NCBI GenBank assembly: GCA_964435115.1
Contig: CAYSYM010000018.1
Location: 1-63,161, forward strand
Source: CAYSYM01 sp964435115
GTDB taxonomy: Bacteria; Chloroflexota; UBA6077; CF-72
Direction: 5' to 3'
DNA: 63,161 bases
This document shows positions 11,993 through 20,149 of this stretch, piece after piece. Under the pieces are notes generated by a model. That model was not told the DNA's origin. It was given only the letters and a program-made list of their open reading frames with translations, and did not search any database. How positions within the stretch are numbered: the stretch's first letter is position 1; every line of letters begins with the position of its first letter. The position numbers and the translations under genes were made by a program.

Positions 11993-12009
11993 TACTACGT
12001 AGTACGTAG
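11993..12009. promoter_or_regulatory. Palindrome plus tandem 7-mer upstream of ssuA, possible operator
   Basis: 11993-12004 is a perfect 12-base palindrome (TACTACGTAGTA). It overlaps two head-to-tail copies of TACGTAG (11996-12002 and 12003-12009). It lies 34 bases before ssuA and inside the leader of the candidate promoter. Such symmetry and its AT content stand out in a GC-rich gap. The binding protein is unknown. Confidence 0.35.
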
Positions 12010-12087
12010 CCGAGCAGGTGAGCCAGCCCGGGCCCGCCCCGGTGTGGCTGTCACGAGTGTCCGACTCAACTACTCGACTATCCGCCA

Positions 12088-12116
12088 GCCTACCCGCTGG
12101 CGCGGCGCAGTGTCAA
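12088..12116 (-). promoter_or_regulatory. Candidate promoter for the ssuA-metX-metY operon
   Basis: On the minus strand a perfect -35 (TTGACA, 12111-12116) is followed after 18 bases by TAGGCT (ending near 12087), a weak -10. A transcript from here would have about 120 bases of leader before ssuA. No better promoter-like pair is seen in this gap. Confidence 0.4.
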
Positions 12117-12582
12117 GGACCCAGTTACCCCAGAATCCGTGGGTGCGAGTTCGATTCGTTCACCCAGAAGGTGACACTTTCAATCTGGAATCCACGGATT
12201 GGGGGAGTGGTGGTCGACGAGAGGGCGTCCGGTCGCGCCGGCGCTGGGAGGCGGCTTGGCATCTGCGGGAAGCGGCTGGCGCCGTTCCTGGAGCGGGCGC
12301 CCCGGGCGGGAAGGGTGCGCCTGGTGGGCCGACGGCCGCTCGCTCCGGCCAGGGTGAGCAGCCCGGGCGTTGCGGGGGCGTCACGATCGTCGCGCACGCC
12401 TGACGCGTGGTGTGACATTCTCTGCGCCCGCCCGTAGGGATGACATAACATCGTCACTCCCGGCTTGGAGGTCTCCGGCCGGTACTAATGGCCCCCGGCG
12501 CCCGGTTGACTTTTCGGCGAGCGGGGGGCACGGTACCTGCAGACGCCCTGCAACCCCGGGACTGGGACGGAGACCAAGCGCC

Positions 12583-13695
12583 GTGGCCATGGACGCGGAC
12601 GAGCTACGCAAGCTTCTCAAGGAGGCCGGTCTCGATGTTGAGCGGACGCACGGCGACGATGCGCTCCTCGTCGGCTGGCCCGCTCCGGACATCGCAGCGG
12701 GCGAGGGGGACGGGGTGGACGAGCGGGAGACGCTCGCTCCTGCCCGGAGCCTCGGGCGAGGCACTGAGGGGGAGAGCCTTCCCACTAGTACCGCCATCTA
12801 CTTCCGAGACATCTCCTCGGTCACTCTGCTCACCGCAGACGAGGAGGTACAGCTCGCCCAGCAGATCGAACGGGGCGAAGATGCCAAGCGGATCCTGCGG
12901 CACCACCCGAGGTTGAGTGAGGAGCGGCTCGACCAGCTCGACCGGCTCGTCGCCGAGGGCGAGCAGGCACGCAGCCGACTGACGGAGAGTAACCTGCGGC
13001 TCGTGGTGAGCGTGGCACGCAAGTACCTCAACCGCGGCCTGCCCCTGCTGGACCTGATCCAGGAGGGGAACATCGGCCTCGCGCGCGCCGTCGAGAAGTA
13101 CGACTGGCGCAAGGGCTATCGCTTCAGTACCTACGCCTACTGGTGGATCCGCCAGGGCATGACGCGGGCCCTGGCCGAGCAGGCACGTTCCATCCGTGTG
13201 CCGACCCACATGGTGGCGGCGATCGGCGACGTGTACAAGGTCTCGCGCGACCTCCAGCAGGAGCTGGGGCGCGAGCCACGCCTGGCCGAGGTGGCGGACC
13301 GGCTGGGGCTGAGCGCGGACCGCGTGCGCGAGATCCTGCAGTCGACGCGCCAGCCAGTCTCGCTGGAGACGCCGCTGGGCGACGAAGGCTCCAGCACCCT
13401 CGGCGACCTGATCGTCGACCGGGGCGTGAGCGCTCCGCATGACGTGGCCGCGCACGCGCTGCTGCGGCGGCACATGGAGGACGCGATGCAGGTCCTCACC
13501 CCGCGGGAGCGCCAGGTGCTGCGGCTGCGCTACGGGCTCGACGACGACCGCGACTGCACGCTGGGCGAGATTGCCGATGTGCTTGGCGTCACCAGCGAGC
13601 GCGTCCGCCAGATCGAGGGCTCGGCGCTCTCCAAGCTGCGCCAGCCCAAGCTGCGCCACAAGCTGCGCGAGTACCTGGACGAGTACGTCGCCTGA
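12583..13695 (+). CDS. RNA polymerase sigma factor, RpoD/SigA type
   Basis: A sigma-70 group 1/2 factor of about 370 residues. Region 1.2 reads YFRDISSVTLLTADEEVQLAQQIERG. Region 2 has ESNLRLVVSVARKY, LDLIQEGNIGLARAVEKYDWRKGYRFSTYAYWWIRQ (2.3-2.4). Region 3 starts RSIRVPTHM, and region 4.2 ends with the helix-turn-helix TLGEIADVLGVTSERVRQIE. It lacks the long acidic region 1.1 of E. coli RpoD. GTG at 12583 is preferred over ATG at 12589 because a GGAG site lies 10 bases before it; the ATG would be 16 bases away. Next gene tlyA starts at the stop codon. Whether it is the main or an alternative factor is not decidable here. Confidence 0.92.
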   Translation: MAMDADELRKLLKEAGLDVERTHGDDALLVGWPAPDIAAGEGDGVDERETLAPARSLGRGTEGESLPTSTAIYFRDISSVTLLTADEEVQLAQQIERGEDAKRILRHHPRLSEERLDQLDRLVAEGEQARSRLTESNLRLVVSVARKYLNRGLPLLDLIQEGNIGLARAVEKYDWRKGYRFSTYAYWWIRQGMTRALAEQARSIRVPTHMVAAIGDVYKVSRDLQQELGREPRLAEVADRLGLSADRVREILQSTRQPVSLETPLGDEGSSTLGDLIVDRGVSAPHDVAAHALLRRHMEDAMQVLTPRERQVLRLRYGLDDDRDCTLGEIADVLGVTSERVRQIEGSALSKLRQPKLRHKLREYLDEYVA

Positions 13696-13699
13696 CCGG

Positions 13700-14491
13700 C
13701 TGCGCCTGGACCTCCTGCTCGTCCGGCGCGGGCTCGTGGAGACGCGGGAGCGGGCGCAGGCCCTGGTCCTGGCGGGAGCGGTCGTCGTCGCCGGCCGGCC
13801 CGCCACCAGACCGGGCCAGCCGGTCGCAGCGGACGCGGAGATCCTGGTGCGCAGTGTGGCGTCGCCGTACGTCAGCCGCGGGGCGCACAAGCTGGGGGCG
13901 GCGCTCGACCACTGGGGGATCGAGGTGGCCGACCGCGTCGCGCTGGACGTCGGCGCCTCCACCGGGGGGTTCACCGACCTGCTGCTCCAGCGAGGCGCGC
14001 GGAAGGTGTACGCCGTCGACGTCGGCTATGGGCAACTGCACTACCGGCTGCGGAAGGACCCGCGCGTCGTGGTGATGGAGCGGACCAACGTCCGCCATCT
14101 GGAGGCGCTGCCCGAGGAAGCCGACCTCGCGGCGGTGGACGTCTCGTTCATCTCGCTGCGGCTGGCGCTCCCGCCCGTGTTCCGGCTGGTGCGGCGCGAC
14201 GCGCCGATCGTGACGCTCGTCAAGCCGCAGTTCGAGGCGGGTCGGCGGCAGGTGGGCCGAGGGGGCGTCGTGCGCGACCTGGCCGTCCACCGGGAGGTGC
14301 TCACCAGCCTCGCCGCCTGGTCGGCCGAGCAGCCGTGGCGCCTGGCGGACGTGATCGCCTCGCCCCTCACGGGCGCGGCTGGCAATGTCGAGTTCCTGGG
14401 CCTGTGGCGCGCGGGCGCCCCCCTGGTGGCCGGCGCGGCCATCGACCGGGCGCTGGCCGATTCCGCACGCCCGCTGGCGGGTCCACGATAA
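13700..14491 (+). CDS. tlyA: TlyA family rRNA 2'-O-methyltransferase / hemolysin-like protein
   Basis: About 263 residues. An S4 RNA-binding domain (RLDLLLVRRGLVETRERAQALVLAGAVVV) is followed by a FtsJ-like SAM-binding methyltransferase (DVGASTGGFTDLLLQRGARKVYAVDVGYGQL, with DVSFISL and TLVKPQFEAGR). TlyA 2'-O-methylates 16S and 23S rRNA in mycobacteria. No ATG, GTG or TTG lies at a suitable place: the S4 domain begins immediately after the sigma gene stop (13693-13695). I set the start at the CTG at 13700; CTG at 13706 or reinitiation is possible. The first GTG, at 13736, would remove half of the first S4 helix. Directly followed by recN, a common neighbour of tlyA. Confidence 0.85.
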   Translation: MRLDLLLVRRGLVETRERAQALVLAGAVVVAGRPATRPGQPVAADAEILVRSVASPYVSRGAHKLGAALDHWGIEVADRVALDVGASTGGFTDLLLQRGARKVYAVDVGYGQLHYRLRKDPRVVVMERTNVRHLEALPEEADLAAVDVSFISLRLALPPVFRLVRRDAPIVTLVKPQFEAGRRQVGRGGVVRDLAVHREVLTSLAAWSAEQPWRLADVIASPLTGAAGNVEFLGLWRAGAPLVAGAAIDRALADSARPLAGPR

Positions 14492-14508
14492 TTCACGCGT
14501 CGTGGGCC

Positions 14509-16284
14509 ATGCTCGCCCAGCTCGCCATCCGTAACTTCGCCATCATCGACCGCCTCGACCTCGCGTGGGAGCCGGGGCTGAACGTTATTACGGGCGAGAC
14601 CGGTGCAGGGAAGTCGATCATCATCGACGCCGTCGGCGCGCTGCTGGGCGACCGATTAGGGCCAGAGGCGGTCCGGACGGGCGCGGACCGGGCCCTCATC
14701 GAGGGCGTCTTCCTGGTGGGCGATGCGCCCGACGGCGAGCTGGGCGCAGCCCTGGCCGAGTACGGCTTGGAGGCCGAGGACGGCGCGTTGATCGTCAGCC
14801 GCGAGGTTGCGGCCGCGGGCGGGCGCGGCGGGGCGCGGGTCAACGGTCGATCGGTCCCGCTGGCCGTGCTTCAGCAGCTCGGCGAGCAGCTCGTGGACGT
14901 GCACGGCCAGAGCGAGCACATGGCCTTGCTGCGCGTACGGGAGCACCTGGGCTACCTGGACCGCTACGCGGGCGTGCTCCCCGAGCGCGCGCGCGTGAGC
15001 GCCCTGGTGCGAGAGCTCCGGGCGGTGCGTGAAGAGCGGCAGCGGGTGCTCGCCGACGCGCGCCAGGCGGCGCGACAGCAGGAGATGCTCCGCCACGAGA
15101 TCGCCGAGATCGAGCGCGCGGCGCTGCGCCCGGGCGAGGAAGAGGAGCTACAGGCCCAGCGGACCCGGCTGCGGCACGTGGAGCGACTCCGCCAGGCAGC
15201 GACGCGGGCGTGCGAGGCGCTGGGCGGCGCCGAGACGGAGGGCGGGGACCGCGCCGGCGCGGTCGACCTGCTGGGCGAGGCTGTCGTGGCCTGCCAGGAA
15301 GGGGCGCAGTTCGACCCTGCGCTCGGCGCTGAGGTGGAGCGGCTGAACGCGGCCTTCGAGCAGGCCGAGGAGACGGCGCTGCGGCTGCGCAGCTACCTGG
15401 ACACGATCGAGGCGGATCCGAACGCGCTGGAGCGGGTCGAGGAGCGGCTGTTCGCGATCGCCGACCTGAAGCGGAAGTACGGCGAGAGCGTGGCCGAGAT
15501 CCTGGCCTACCTGGAGCACGCCCGCCGCGGGGTGGAGGGCTTCGAGCACCGCGCCGAGCGCCTGGCCGAACTGGAAGCGCGTGAGCGCGCGCTCCTGGAG
15601 CAGGTGGCCGGGGAGGCAGGCGCGCTCTCTCGCCAGCGCGCGGCGGCGGGCCAGCGGCTGGCCGCAGCCGTCGAGCGCGAGCTGGCCGACCTCCAGATGG
15701 GCGGGACTCGGTTCGTGGTGTCGATCACGCAGGCCGAGGACTCCGGCGGCGTGCCGGTGGACGGGCGGCTGCTCGCGTTTGGCGAGACGGGCGTGGACCG
15801 GGTGGAGTTCCTGATCGCGCCGAACGCGGGCGAGGCGCCCAAGCCGCTGGCGAGGATCGCCTCCGGCGGCGAGCTAGCCCGGACAGCCCTGGCGCTCAAG
15901 ACGATCCTGGCTCGCGCGGACACGCGCTCGACGTTGATCTTCGACGAGGTGGATGTCGGCGTCGGCGGCCGCGCGGCGCCGGTGGTGGGCCAGAAGCTGT
16001 GGGCGGTCGCCGCGGGCGGCCACCAGGTGCTGTGCGTGACGCACCTACCGCAGGTGGCCGCCTACGCCGACCGCCACTGGGTTGTCGCCAAGCAGGAGCA
16101 GGACGGTCGAACGCGGGCGGCGGTGGGCGCACTCGCGCTCGATGAGAGCGTGGAGGAGCTGGCGGCCATGCTCGCCGGGGCAGCCACCGAGAGCGCGCGG
16201 CAGAGTGCGCGCGACCTGCTGCAGCGCTCCGCGGCCTACAAGGCCCGGGCAGCGACGCGCCAGCCACAGGCAGCCACGCGCTGA
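14509..16284 (+). CDS. recN: DNA repair ATPase RecN
   Basis: An SMC-like repair ATPase of 591 residues. The N-terminus has LAQLAIRNFAIIDRLDL and Walker A GETGAGKS; the middle is a long coiled coil (about 150-380); the C-terminus has the ABC signature IASGGELARTALALK and Walker B TLIFDEVDVGVGGRAA, then VTHLPQVAAYADRHW. It acts in double-strand break repair. ATG at 14509 gives the canonical start 17 bases after the tlyA stop, although the frame is open upstream. The tlyA-recN order is conserved in many Gram-positives. Confidence 0.95.
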   Translation: MLAQLAIRNFAIIDRLDLAWEPGLNVITGETGAGKSIIIDAVGALLGDRLGPEAVRTGADRALIEGVFLVGDAPDGELGAALAEYGLEAEDGALIVSREVAAAGGRGGARVNGRSVPLAVLQQLGEQLVDVHGQSEHMALLRVREHLGYLDRYAGVLPERARVSALVRELRAVREERQRVLADARQAARQQEMLRHEIAEIERAALRPGEEEELQAQRTRLRHVERLRQAATRACEALGGAETEGGDRAGAVDLLGEAVVACQEGAQFDPALGAEVERLNAAFEQAEETALRLRSYLDTIEADPNALERVEERLFAIADLKRKYGESVAEILAYLEHARRGVEGFEHRAERLAELEARERALLEQVAGEAGALSRQRAAAGQRLAAAVERELADLQMGGTRFVVSITQAEDSGGVPVDGRLLAFGETGVDRVEFLIAPNAGEAPKPLARIASGGELARTALALKTILARADTRSTLIFDEVDVGVGGRAAPVVGQKLWAVAAGGHQVLCVTHLPQVAAYADRHWVVAKQEQDGRTRAAVGALALDESVEELAAMLAGAATESARQSARDLLQRSAAYKARAATRQPQAATR

Positions 16285-16341
16285 GCCGGCCGCCCACCGC
16301 CCGGGCCCGTCCTCCCCGGCCCGGCTCCCGGCAGTGGATGG

Positions 16342-18165
16342 TCAGGGCTCGTCGTGGATCGGCTCGCCGCCCGGTGCGATGGCGAAGGCGGGCGTGCCGG
16401 GCGGTGGGAGCGCCTGGCGGCCGTTGGCGCGGCCGTTGCTGCGGTTGTCGGCCTGCGCCACGATGGCGTAGACCTCGTCGCCGTTCAGGGAGTGCTTCTC
16501 GATGAGCGCCTCGGCCAGCGCCACCACGGCGGGCCGGTGTTCTTCCAGCAGCAGCTTGACCCGCTTGAAGTTCTGGTCGAGGAGCCGCTCGATCTCGCGG
16601 GTGCCGTTGCCTCCGACGCCCGCACCGCCAAATAGGCCGCCGCCGAGGCCGGCCACGGAGACGAGCGAGCCGTTCATGCCGAAGTGGCGCAGCATCCGCT
16701 CGGCGATGCGGGTCGCCGCGGCCAGGTCGCCGGACGCGCCCGACATCTCCTCGCCCAGGAAGAGCTGCTCGGCCGCGCGGCTCGCCAGGGCGATCTGGAT
16801 CTGCGCCAGCAGCTCCTCCTTCGTCTCGGTGTGGATCTCCTCGATCGGGCGGTAGGCGACCAGCGCCTCGGCTCCGATGTCGTGGCGTGCCTCGATGGTG
16901 GCGCGCGCCACCCGGAGCCGCTTGAGCAGCTTCACGGCGGCGACGGCGTGGCCGGCCTCGTGGTAGGCCAGACGGCGCTTGTCGGCCTCCGTCATACCGA
17001 TAATGGGGATGCGCAGGCCCCACTCGTACGTCTCGAGCGCGAAGCGGAAGTCGTCGTAGTCCATGGCCTCACGGCCCTCCCAGACGGCGTGGACCACGGC
17101 CTCGTTCACGACGTGCTTGACCTGGACCGGGGTGTAGCCGACCGTCTCGGCCACCATCTGGTCGATGGGCAAGTCGGCGTGCTTGACCTTGGAGAGGTAG
17201 TACTCGAGCACCTCGCGGCGGCCTTCGTAGGAGGGCGCGCCAACGCGAATCTGGCGGTCGAAGCGGCCCGGGCGCAGCAGCGCCGGATCGAGGACGGAGA
17301 CGAGGTTGGTGGCGGCGATCGTCAGGACGGGTGGCTGTTCCGAGCGCTTACTGCGGACGCCGAACCAGCGCAGCATGCGGTCCTTCCAGCTATCGCGGGG
17401 GAGGGGATCCATCTGGTTGAGCAGCTCGTTGAGCGCGCCCCCGCCGCCGCCCATGAGTGGACCCATCATGCCACCCATCTGCCCGCCCGCGCCGGAGCGT
17501 GACTGGCCGATGGCGTCGATCTCGTCGATGAAGAGAATGCAGGCGCCGTACTTGCGGGCCAGCTTGCGCCCCTTGCCGTACAGACTCATGACCCGTAGCA
17601 CGTCCATCCCCCAGAACATGCCGCGGACGCTGGGCGCCGACAGGTAGCCGAAGGGGACGCCTGCCTCCGTGGAGATAGCCTGGCCGAGGTAGCTCTTGCC
17701 GGTCCCCGGCGGCCCTTCCAGCAGGAGGCCACGGATGGGCTGGCCGCCCATCTGCTTGAACTTCTTCACGCCACGCAGGAGGGTCACCACCTGGTTCGCC
17801 GACTCGAGCACCTCGGGGTTGCCCTTGTAGTCCTTGAAGCTCACGCCGGTTTCGCCGGGCATGACCCAGTAGATGCGCGGCCGCCCGATGAACCAGAAGA
17901 GGGCGACGAACTGAATCACGATGAAGACGATCGCGAAGACGATCTGGAAGAGCATCGCCAGGATGGCGAGGATGATCGGCCCCCAGTCATCCCAGCGCGG
18001 CGCCACAATGCCGAACGCGACGAAGGCGAGGATCCCCAGGATGAACAGCGTTCGCAGGATGGCGCCGATTCGGTTGAGGACCGCGTCGATCTTGCGGTCG
18101 AGCTCGTCGTAGCCGTCTTCCTTCTGGACTTCGAGGGCGCGATGTCTGGCAGCTTCACTGGCCAT
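16342..18165 (-). CDS. FtsH-like AAA+ membrane zinc protease
   Basis: 607 residues. Two hydrophobic helices (about 35-60 and 63-95) are followed by an AAA+ domain with Walker A LEGPPGTGKS (near 148-157), Walker B ILFIDEIDAIG, and the second region of homology TNLVSVLDPALLRPGRFDRQI. A peptidase M41 domain carries the zinc motif HEAGH (near 401-405). It differs from cell-division FtsH: both membrane helices are adjacent with almost no external loop, a Met/Gly-rich insertion (GGQMGGMMGPLMGGGGG) follows Walker B, and a Gly-rich stretch lies near 550. It probably degrades membrane or regulatory proteins. Convergent with recN; 11 bases after the next upstream gene. Confidence 0.9.
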   Translation of the reverse strand: MASEAARHRALEVQKEDGYDELDRKIDAVLNRIGAILRTLFILGILAFVAFGIVAPRWDDWGPIILAILAMLFQIVFAIVFIVIQFVALFWFIGRPRIYWVMPGETGVSFKDYKGNPEVLESANQVVTLLRGVKKFKQMGGQPIRGLLLEGPPGTGKSYLGQAISTEAGVPFGYLSAPSVRGMFWGMDVLRVMSLYGKGRKLARKYGACILFIDEIDAIGQSRSGAGGQMGGMMGPLMGGGGGALNELLNQMDPLPRDSWKDRMLRWFGVRSKRSEQPPVLTIAATNLVSVLDPALLRPGRFDRQIRVGAPSYEGRREVLEYYLSKVKHADLPIDQMVAETVGYTPVQVKHVVNEAVVHAVWEGREAMDYDDFRFALETYEWGLRIPIIGMTEADKRRLAYHEAGHAVAAVKLLKRLRVARATIEARHDIGAEALVAYRPIEEIHTETKEELLAQIQIALASRAAEQLFLGEEMSGASGDLAAATRIAERMLRHFGMNGSLVSVAGLGGGLFGGAGVGGNGTREIERLLDQNFKRVKLLLEEHRPAVVALAEALIEKHSLNGDEVYAIVAQADNRSNGRANGRQALPPPGTPAFAIAPGGEPIHDEP

Positions 18166-18176
18166 CGGCGGCCTCC

Positions 18177-18686
18177 TTACTGGATCTTCTCGATCTTGCC
18201 GGCGCGATCGAGGGTGAACGTGTATGGGACGTACGCAACGTCAGCCTGTGGCTGCGGACGCACCGCCACGAGGTAGAACTGGACGCTCGTGCCATCGGGG
18301 AGGATCCGTCCGCCGATGTAGGTGGCCTCCTCCAACCTGATCCCTCCCTGTCGCGCGGCCTGCACCTGCAGCGCGATGGCGTCGAACGACCCGCCCTGGC
18401 TGAGCAGCCGTTGCCGCGCCTCTTCGCTCAGGCTGTCCCAGATAAGCTGGGCGTTGTACTCGCGGTTCCCGCGCAGGTAGGCTTCCGTGGCGCCGGGCTC
18501 GCCCTCCGAGCGGGCGAGCGGTGTGCCGACGTTCGGAAGCCCCAGCCGGCCGCCGGCGGCGATGGACAAGACCAGCGCGGTGGCCACGACGGCGACGACC
18601 ACCACGGCGGCTCCGAAGAGCGCGGGCGGCCGCACGAGGAAGAAGCGAATCGTGCGGACGAGAAGGCGCCGGAGTGCGCGTCCCAT
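18177..18686 (-). CDS. Membrane-anchored protein of unknown function, FtsH-like partner
   Basis: 169 residues. A basic N-terminus is followed by one membrane helix (about 22-46). The outer part begins GTPLARSEGEPGATEAYLRGNREYNAQLIWDSLSEEARQRL, which resembles the NTF2-like or DUF4878-type fold often found in small secreted domains. It is only 11 bases upstream of the FtsH-like gene and surely in the same operon. That context suggests an adaptor, regulator or substrate of the protease, but no function can be assigned. Confidence 0.7.
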   Translation of the reverse strand: MGRALRRLLVRTIRFFLVRPPALFGAAVVVVAVVATALVLSIAAGGRLGLPNVGTPLARSEGEPGATEAYLRGNREYNAQLIWDSLSEEARQRLLSQGGSFDAIALQVQAARQGGIRLEEATYIGGRILPDGTSVQFYLVAVRPQPQADVAYVPYTFTLDRAGKIEKIQ

Positions 18687-18845
18687 GAGTCGTCGGATGG
18701 GTCCCCTTCAAGCCCCTCGGCGGCGCGGGCCAGCGCCGCGCAGGCTCCGGCAGAAGCCTAGGGGGTCGCCAAGACGCGCCACAAGAAATCGCCCGCGGCG
18801 CTGCGAGTAACGTTCAGTTTACCGTATCCTCGGGCCCGGGAGGCC

Positions 18846-20024
18846 ATGCGGCGCTTGACAGAAGAGACTGGCCCGCTGGCCGGGACCCCAAGGAGTGCGC
18901 GCCGTCGCGTCCGTGTCGGTGTGCTGTTCGGCGGCCGGTCGGGCGAGCACGAGGTGTCGCTCGAGTCCGCCCGGGCGGTGATGGCGGGCCTGGAGCAGGC
19001 CGGGTATGAGGTGGTGCCGATCGGCATCACCAAGGAAGGGCGCTGGCTCGTCTCGGGCGACCCGCTGCGCGCCCTGGCCTCTGGCGAGGCGCGAGGCGCG
19101 CAGCCGGCCGCCATGCTGCTGGAGCCCGGCCACGCGGGCCTGCTTCCGCTGGACGGAGGCCTGCCGGCCAGCGGGGACCGGCGGCCTGGGACGGGTCCGC
19201 TCGACGTGGTCTTCCCGGTCCTGCACGGGACCTACGGCGAGGATGGCACGGTGCAAGGGCTGCTGGAGCTGGCCAACGTGCCGTACGTCGGCGCCGGGGT
19301 GCTTGGCTCAGCGGTTGGCATGGACAAGGTGTTCCAGAAGACGCTCTGGCGGGGGCTGGGGCTGCCAGTCGTCGACTTCGCGTGGACCACGCGCCGGCGC
19401 TTCGAGAGCGCACCGGACGCGGAGGCGGTACGCATCGAGGCGGCTCTGGGCTACCCGTGCTTCACCAAGCCTGCGAACCTGGGCTCGAGCGTGGGCGTGC
19501 GGAAGACGCACACCCGCGCTGAGCTCCGCGCGGGCCTAGCCGAGGCGGCACGCTATGACACGAAGTTGCTCGCCGAGCGCGGGATCGACGCGCGCGAGCT
19601 GGAGTGCAGCGTGCTGGGCAACGACGAGCCCATCGCCTCGGTCGTGGGCGAGATCGTGCCGAGCGGCGAGTTCTACACCTACCGGGCCAAGTACCTCGAC
19701 AGCGAGTCGCGCGCGATCATCCCCGCCGTGGTCTCGGAGGAGACGGCGGACGAGGTGAGGCGCCTCGCAGTCGAGGCCTTCCGCGCCGTGGGCGCGGCGG
19801 GATTGGCGCGGGTGGACTTCTTCCTCGACCGGACGACCGGGCGGGTCTACCTGAACGAGATCAACACCATGCCCGGCTTCACCCAGATCAGCATGTATCC
19901 GAAGCTGTGGGCGGCCAGCGGCATCAGCTTCCCGGAGCTGGTCGACCGGCTGGTGCGGCTCGCGCTTGAGCGACACGCCGAGAAGACACGCAACGAGACC
20001 AGCTACGACGTCGAAACGGCGTGA
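18846..20024 (+). CDS. ddl: D-alanine--D-alanine ligase
   Basis: An ATP-grasp ligase of 392 residues in peptidoglycan precursor synthesis. It begins VGVLFGGRSGEHEVSLESAR, then has VVFPVLHGTYGEDGTVQGLLELANVPYVGAGVLGSA, the ATP-grasp lysine in CFTKPANLGSSVGVRK, and the magnesium-binding end VYLNEINTMPGFTQISMYPKLW. It is of the longer VanA/Ddl subtype with an insertion around ARGAQPAAMLLEPGH. The ATG at 18846 adds about 20 non-conserved residues. Divergent from the FtsH-like operon. Substrate D-Ala as opposed to D-Lac is not decidable by eye. Confidence 0.93.
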   Translation: MRRLTEETGPLAGTPRSARRRVRVGVLFGGRSGEHEVSLESARAVMAGLEQAGYEVVPIGITKEGRWLVSGDPLRALASGEARGAQPAAMLLEPGHAGLLPLDGGLPASGDRRPGTGPLDVVFPVLHGTYGEDGTVQGLLELANVPYVGAGVLGSAVGMDKVFQKTLWRGLGLPVVDFAWTTRRRFESAPDAEAVRIEAALGYPCFTKPANLGSSVGVRKTHTRAELRAGLAEAARYDTKLLAERGIDARELECSVLGNDEPIASVVGEIVPSGEFYTYRAKYLDSESRAIIPAVVSEETADEVRRLAVEAFRAVGAAGLARVDFFLDRTTGRVYLNEINTMPGFTQISMYPKLWAASGISFPELVDRLVRLALERHAEKTRNETSYDVETA

Positions 20025-20090
20025 CGAGCGGTGGGAGCGCGGACGGCCGGTCTGGGGCTGGGGGCGCATCGGTGTGAGGGTCAACCGGAG

Positions 20091-20121
20091 GTGCAGCGTA
20101 GCAGCGGCGCTGCGGCTGCAC
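20091..20121. other. Strong hairpin between ddl and the MurG-like gene
   Basis: GTGCAGC (20091-20097) pairs with GCTGCAC (20115-20121), and inside GCAGC (20101-20105) pairs with GCTGC (20109-20113). No T-tract follows, so it is not a standard terminator; it could modulate transcript ends between the two genes. Confidence 0.35.
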
Positions 20122-20149
20122 GCCGTAATCCATCCGTCCGCGGACGGGG

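Larger units (their letters stand above)
11960..12582. other. 623-base intergenic region between divergent ssuA and sigma factor genes
   Basis: No convincing gene. It holds the candidate ssu promoter and operator, and an inverted repeat of AATCCGTGG (12134-12142) with CCACGGATT (12192-12200). On the plus strand a TTGACT at 12506-12511 and a TACTAAT at 12483-12489 are isolated promoter-like elements for the sigma gene without good partners. A T-loop-like stretch around 12146-12160 does not fold as a tRNA. Confidence 0.5.

Noticed and set aside
12134..12170. tRNA-like T-loop (GTTCGATTC) near 12150
   Set aside because: The flanking bases do not form a T-stem and no acceptor or anticodon arm can be built.
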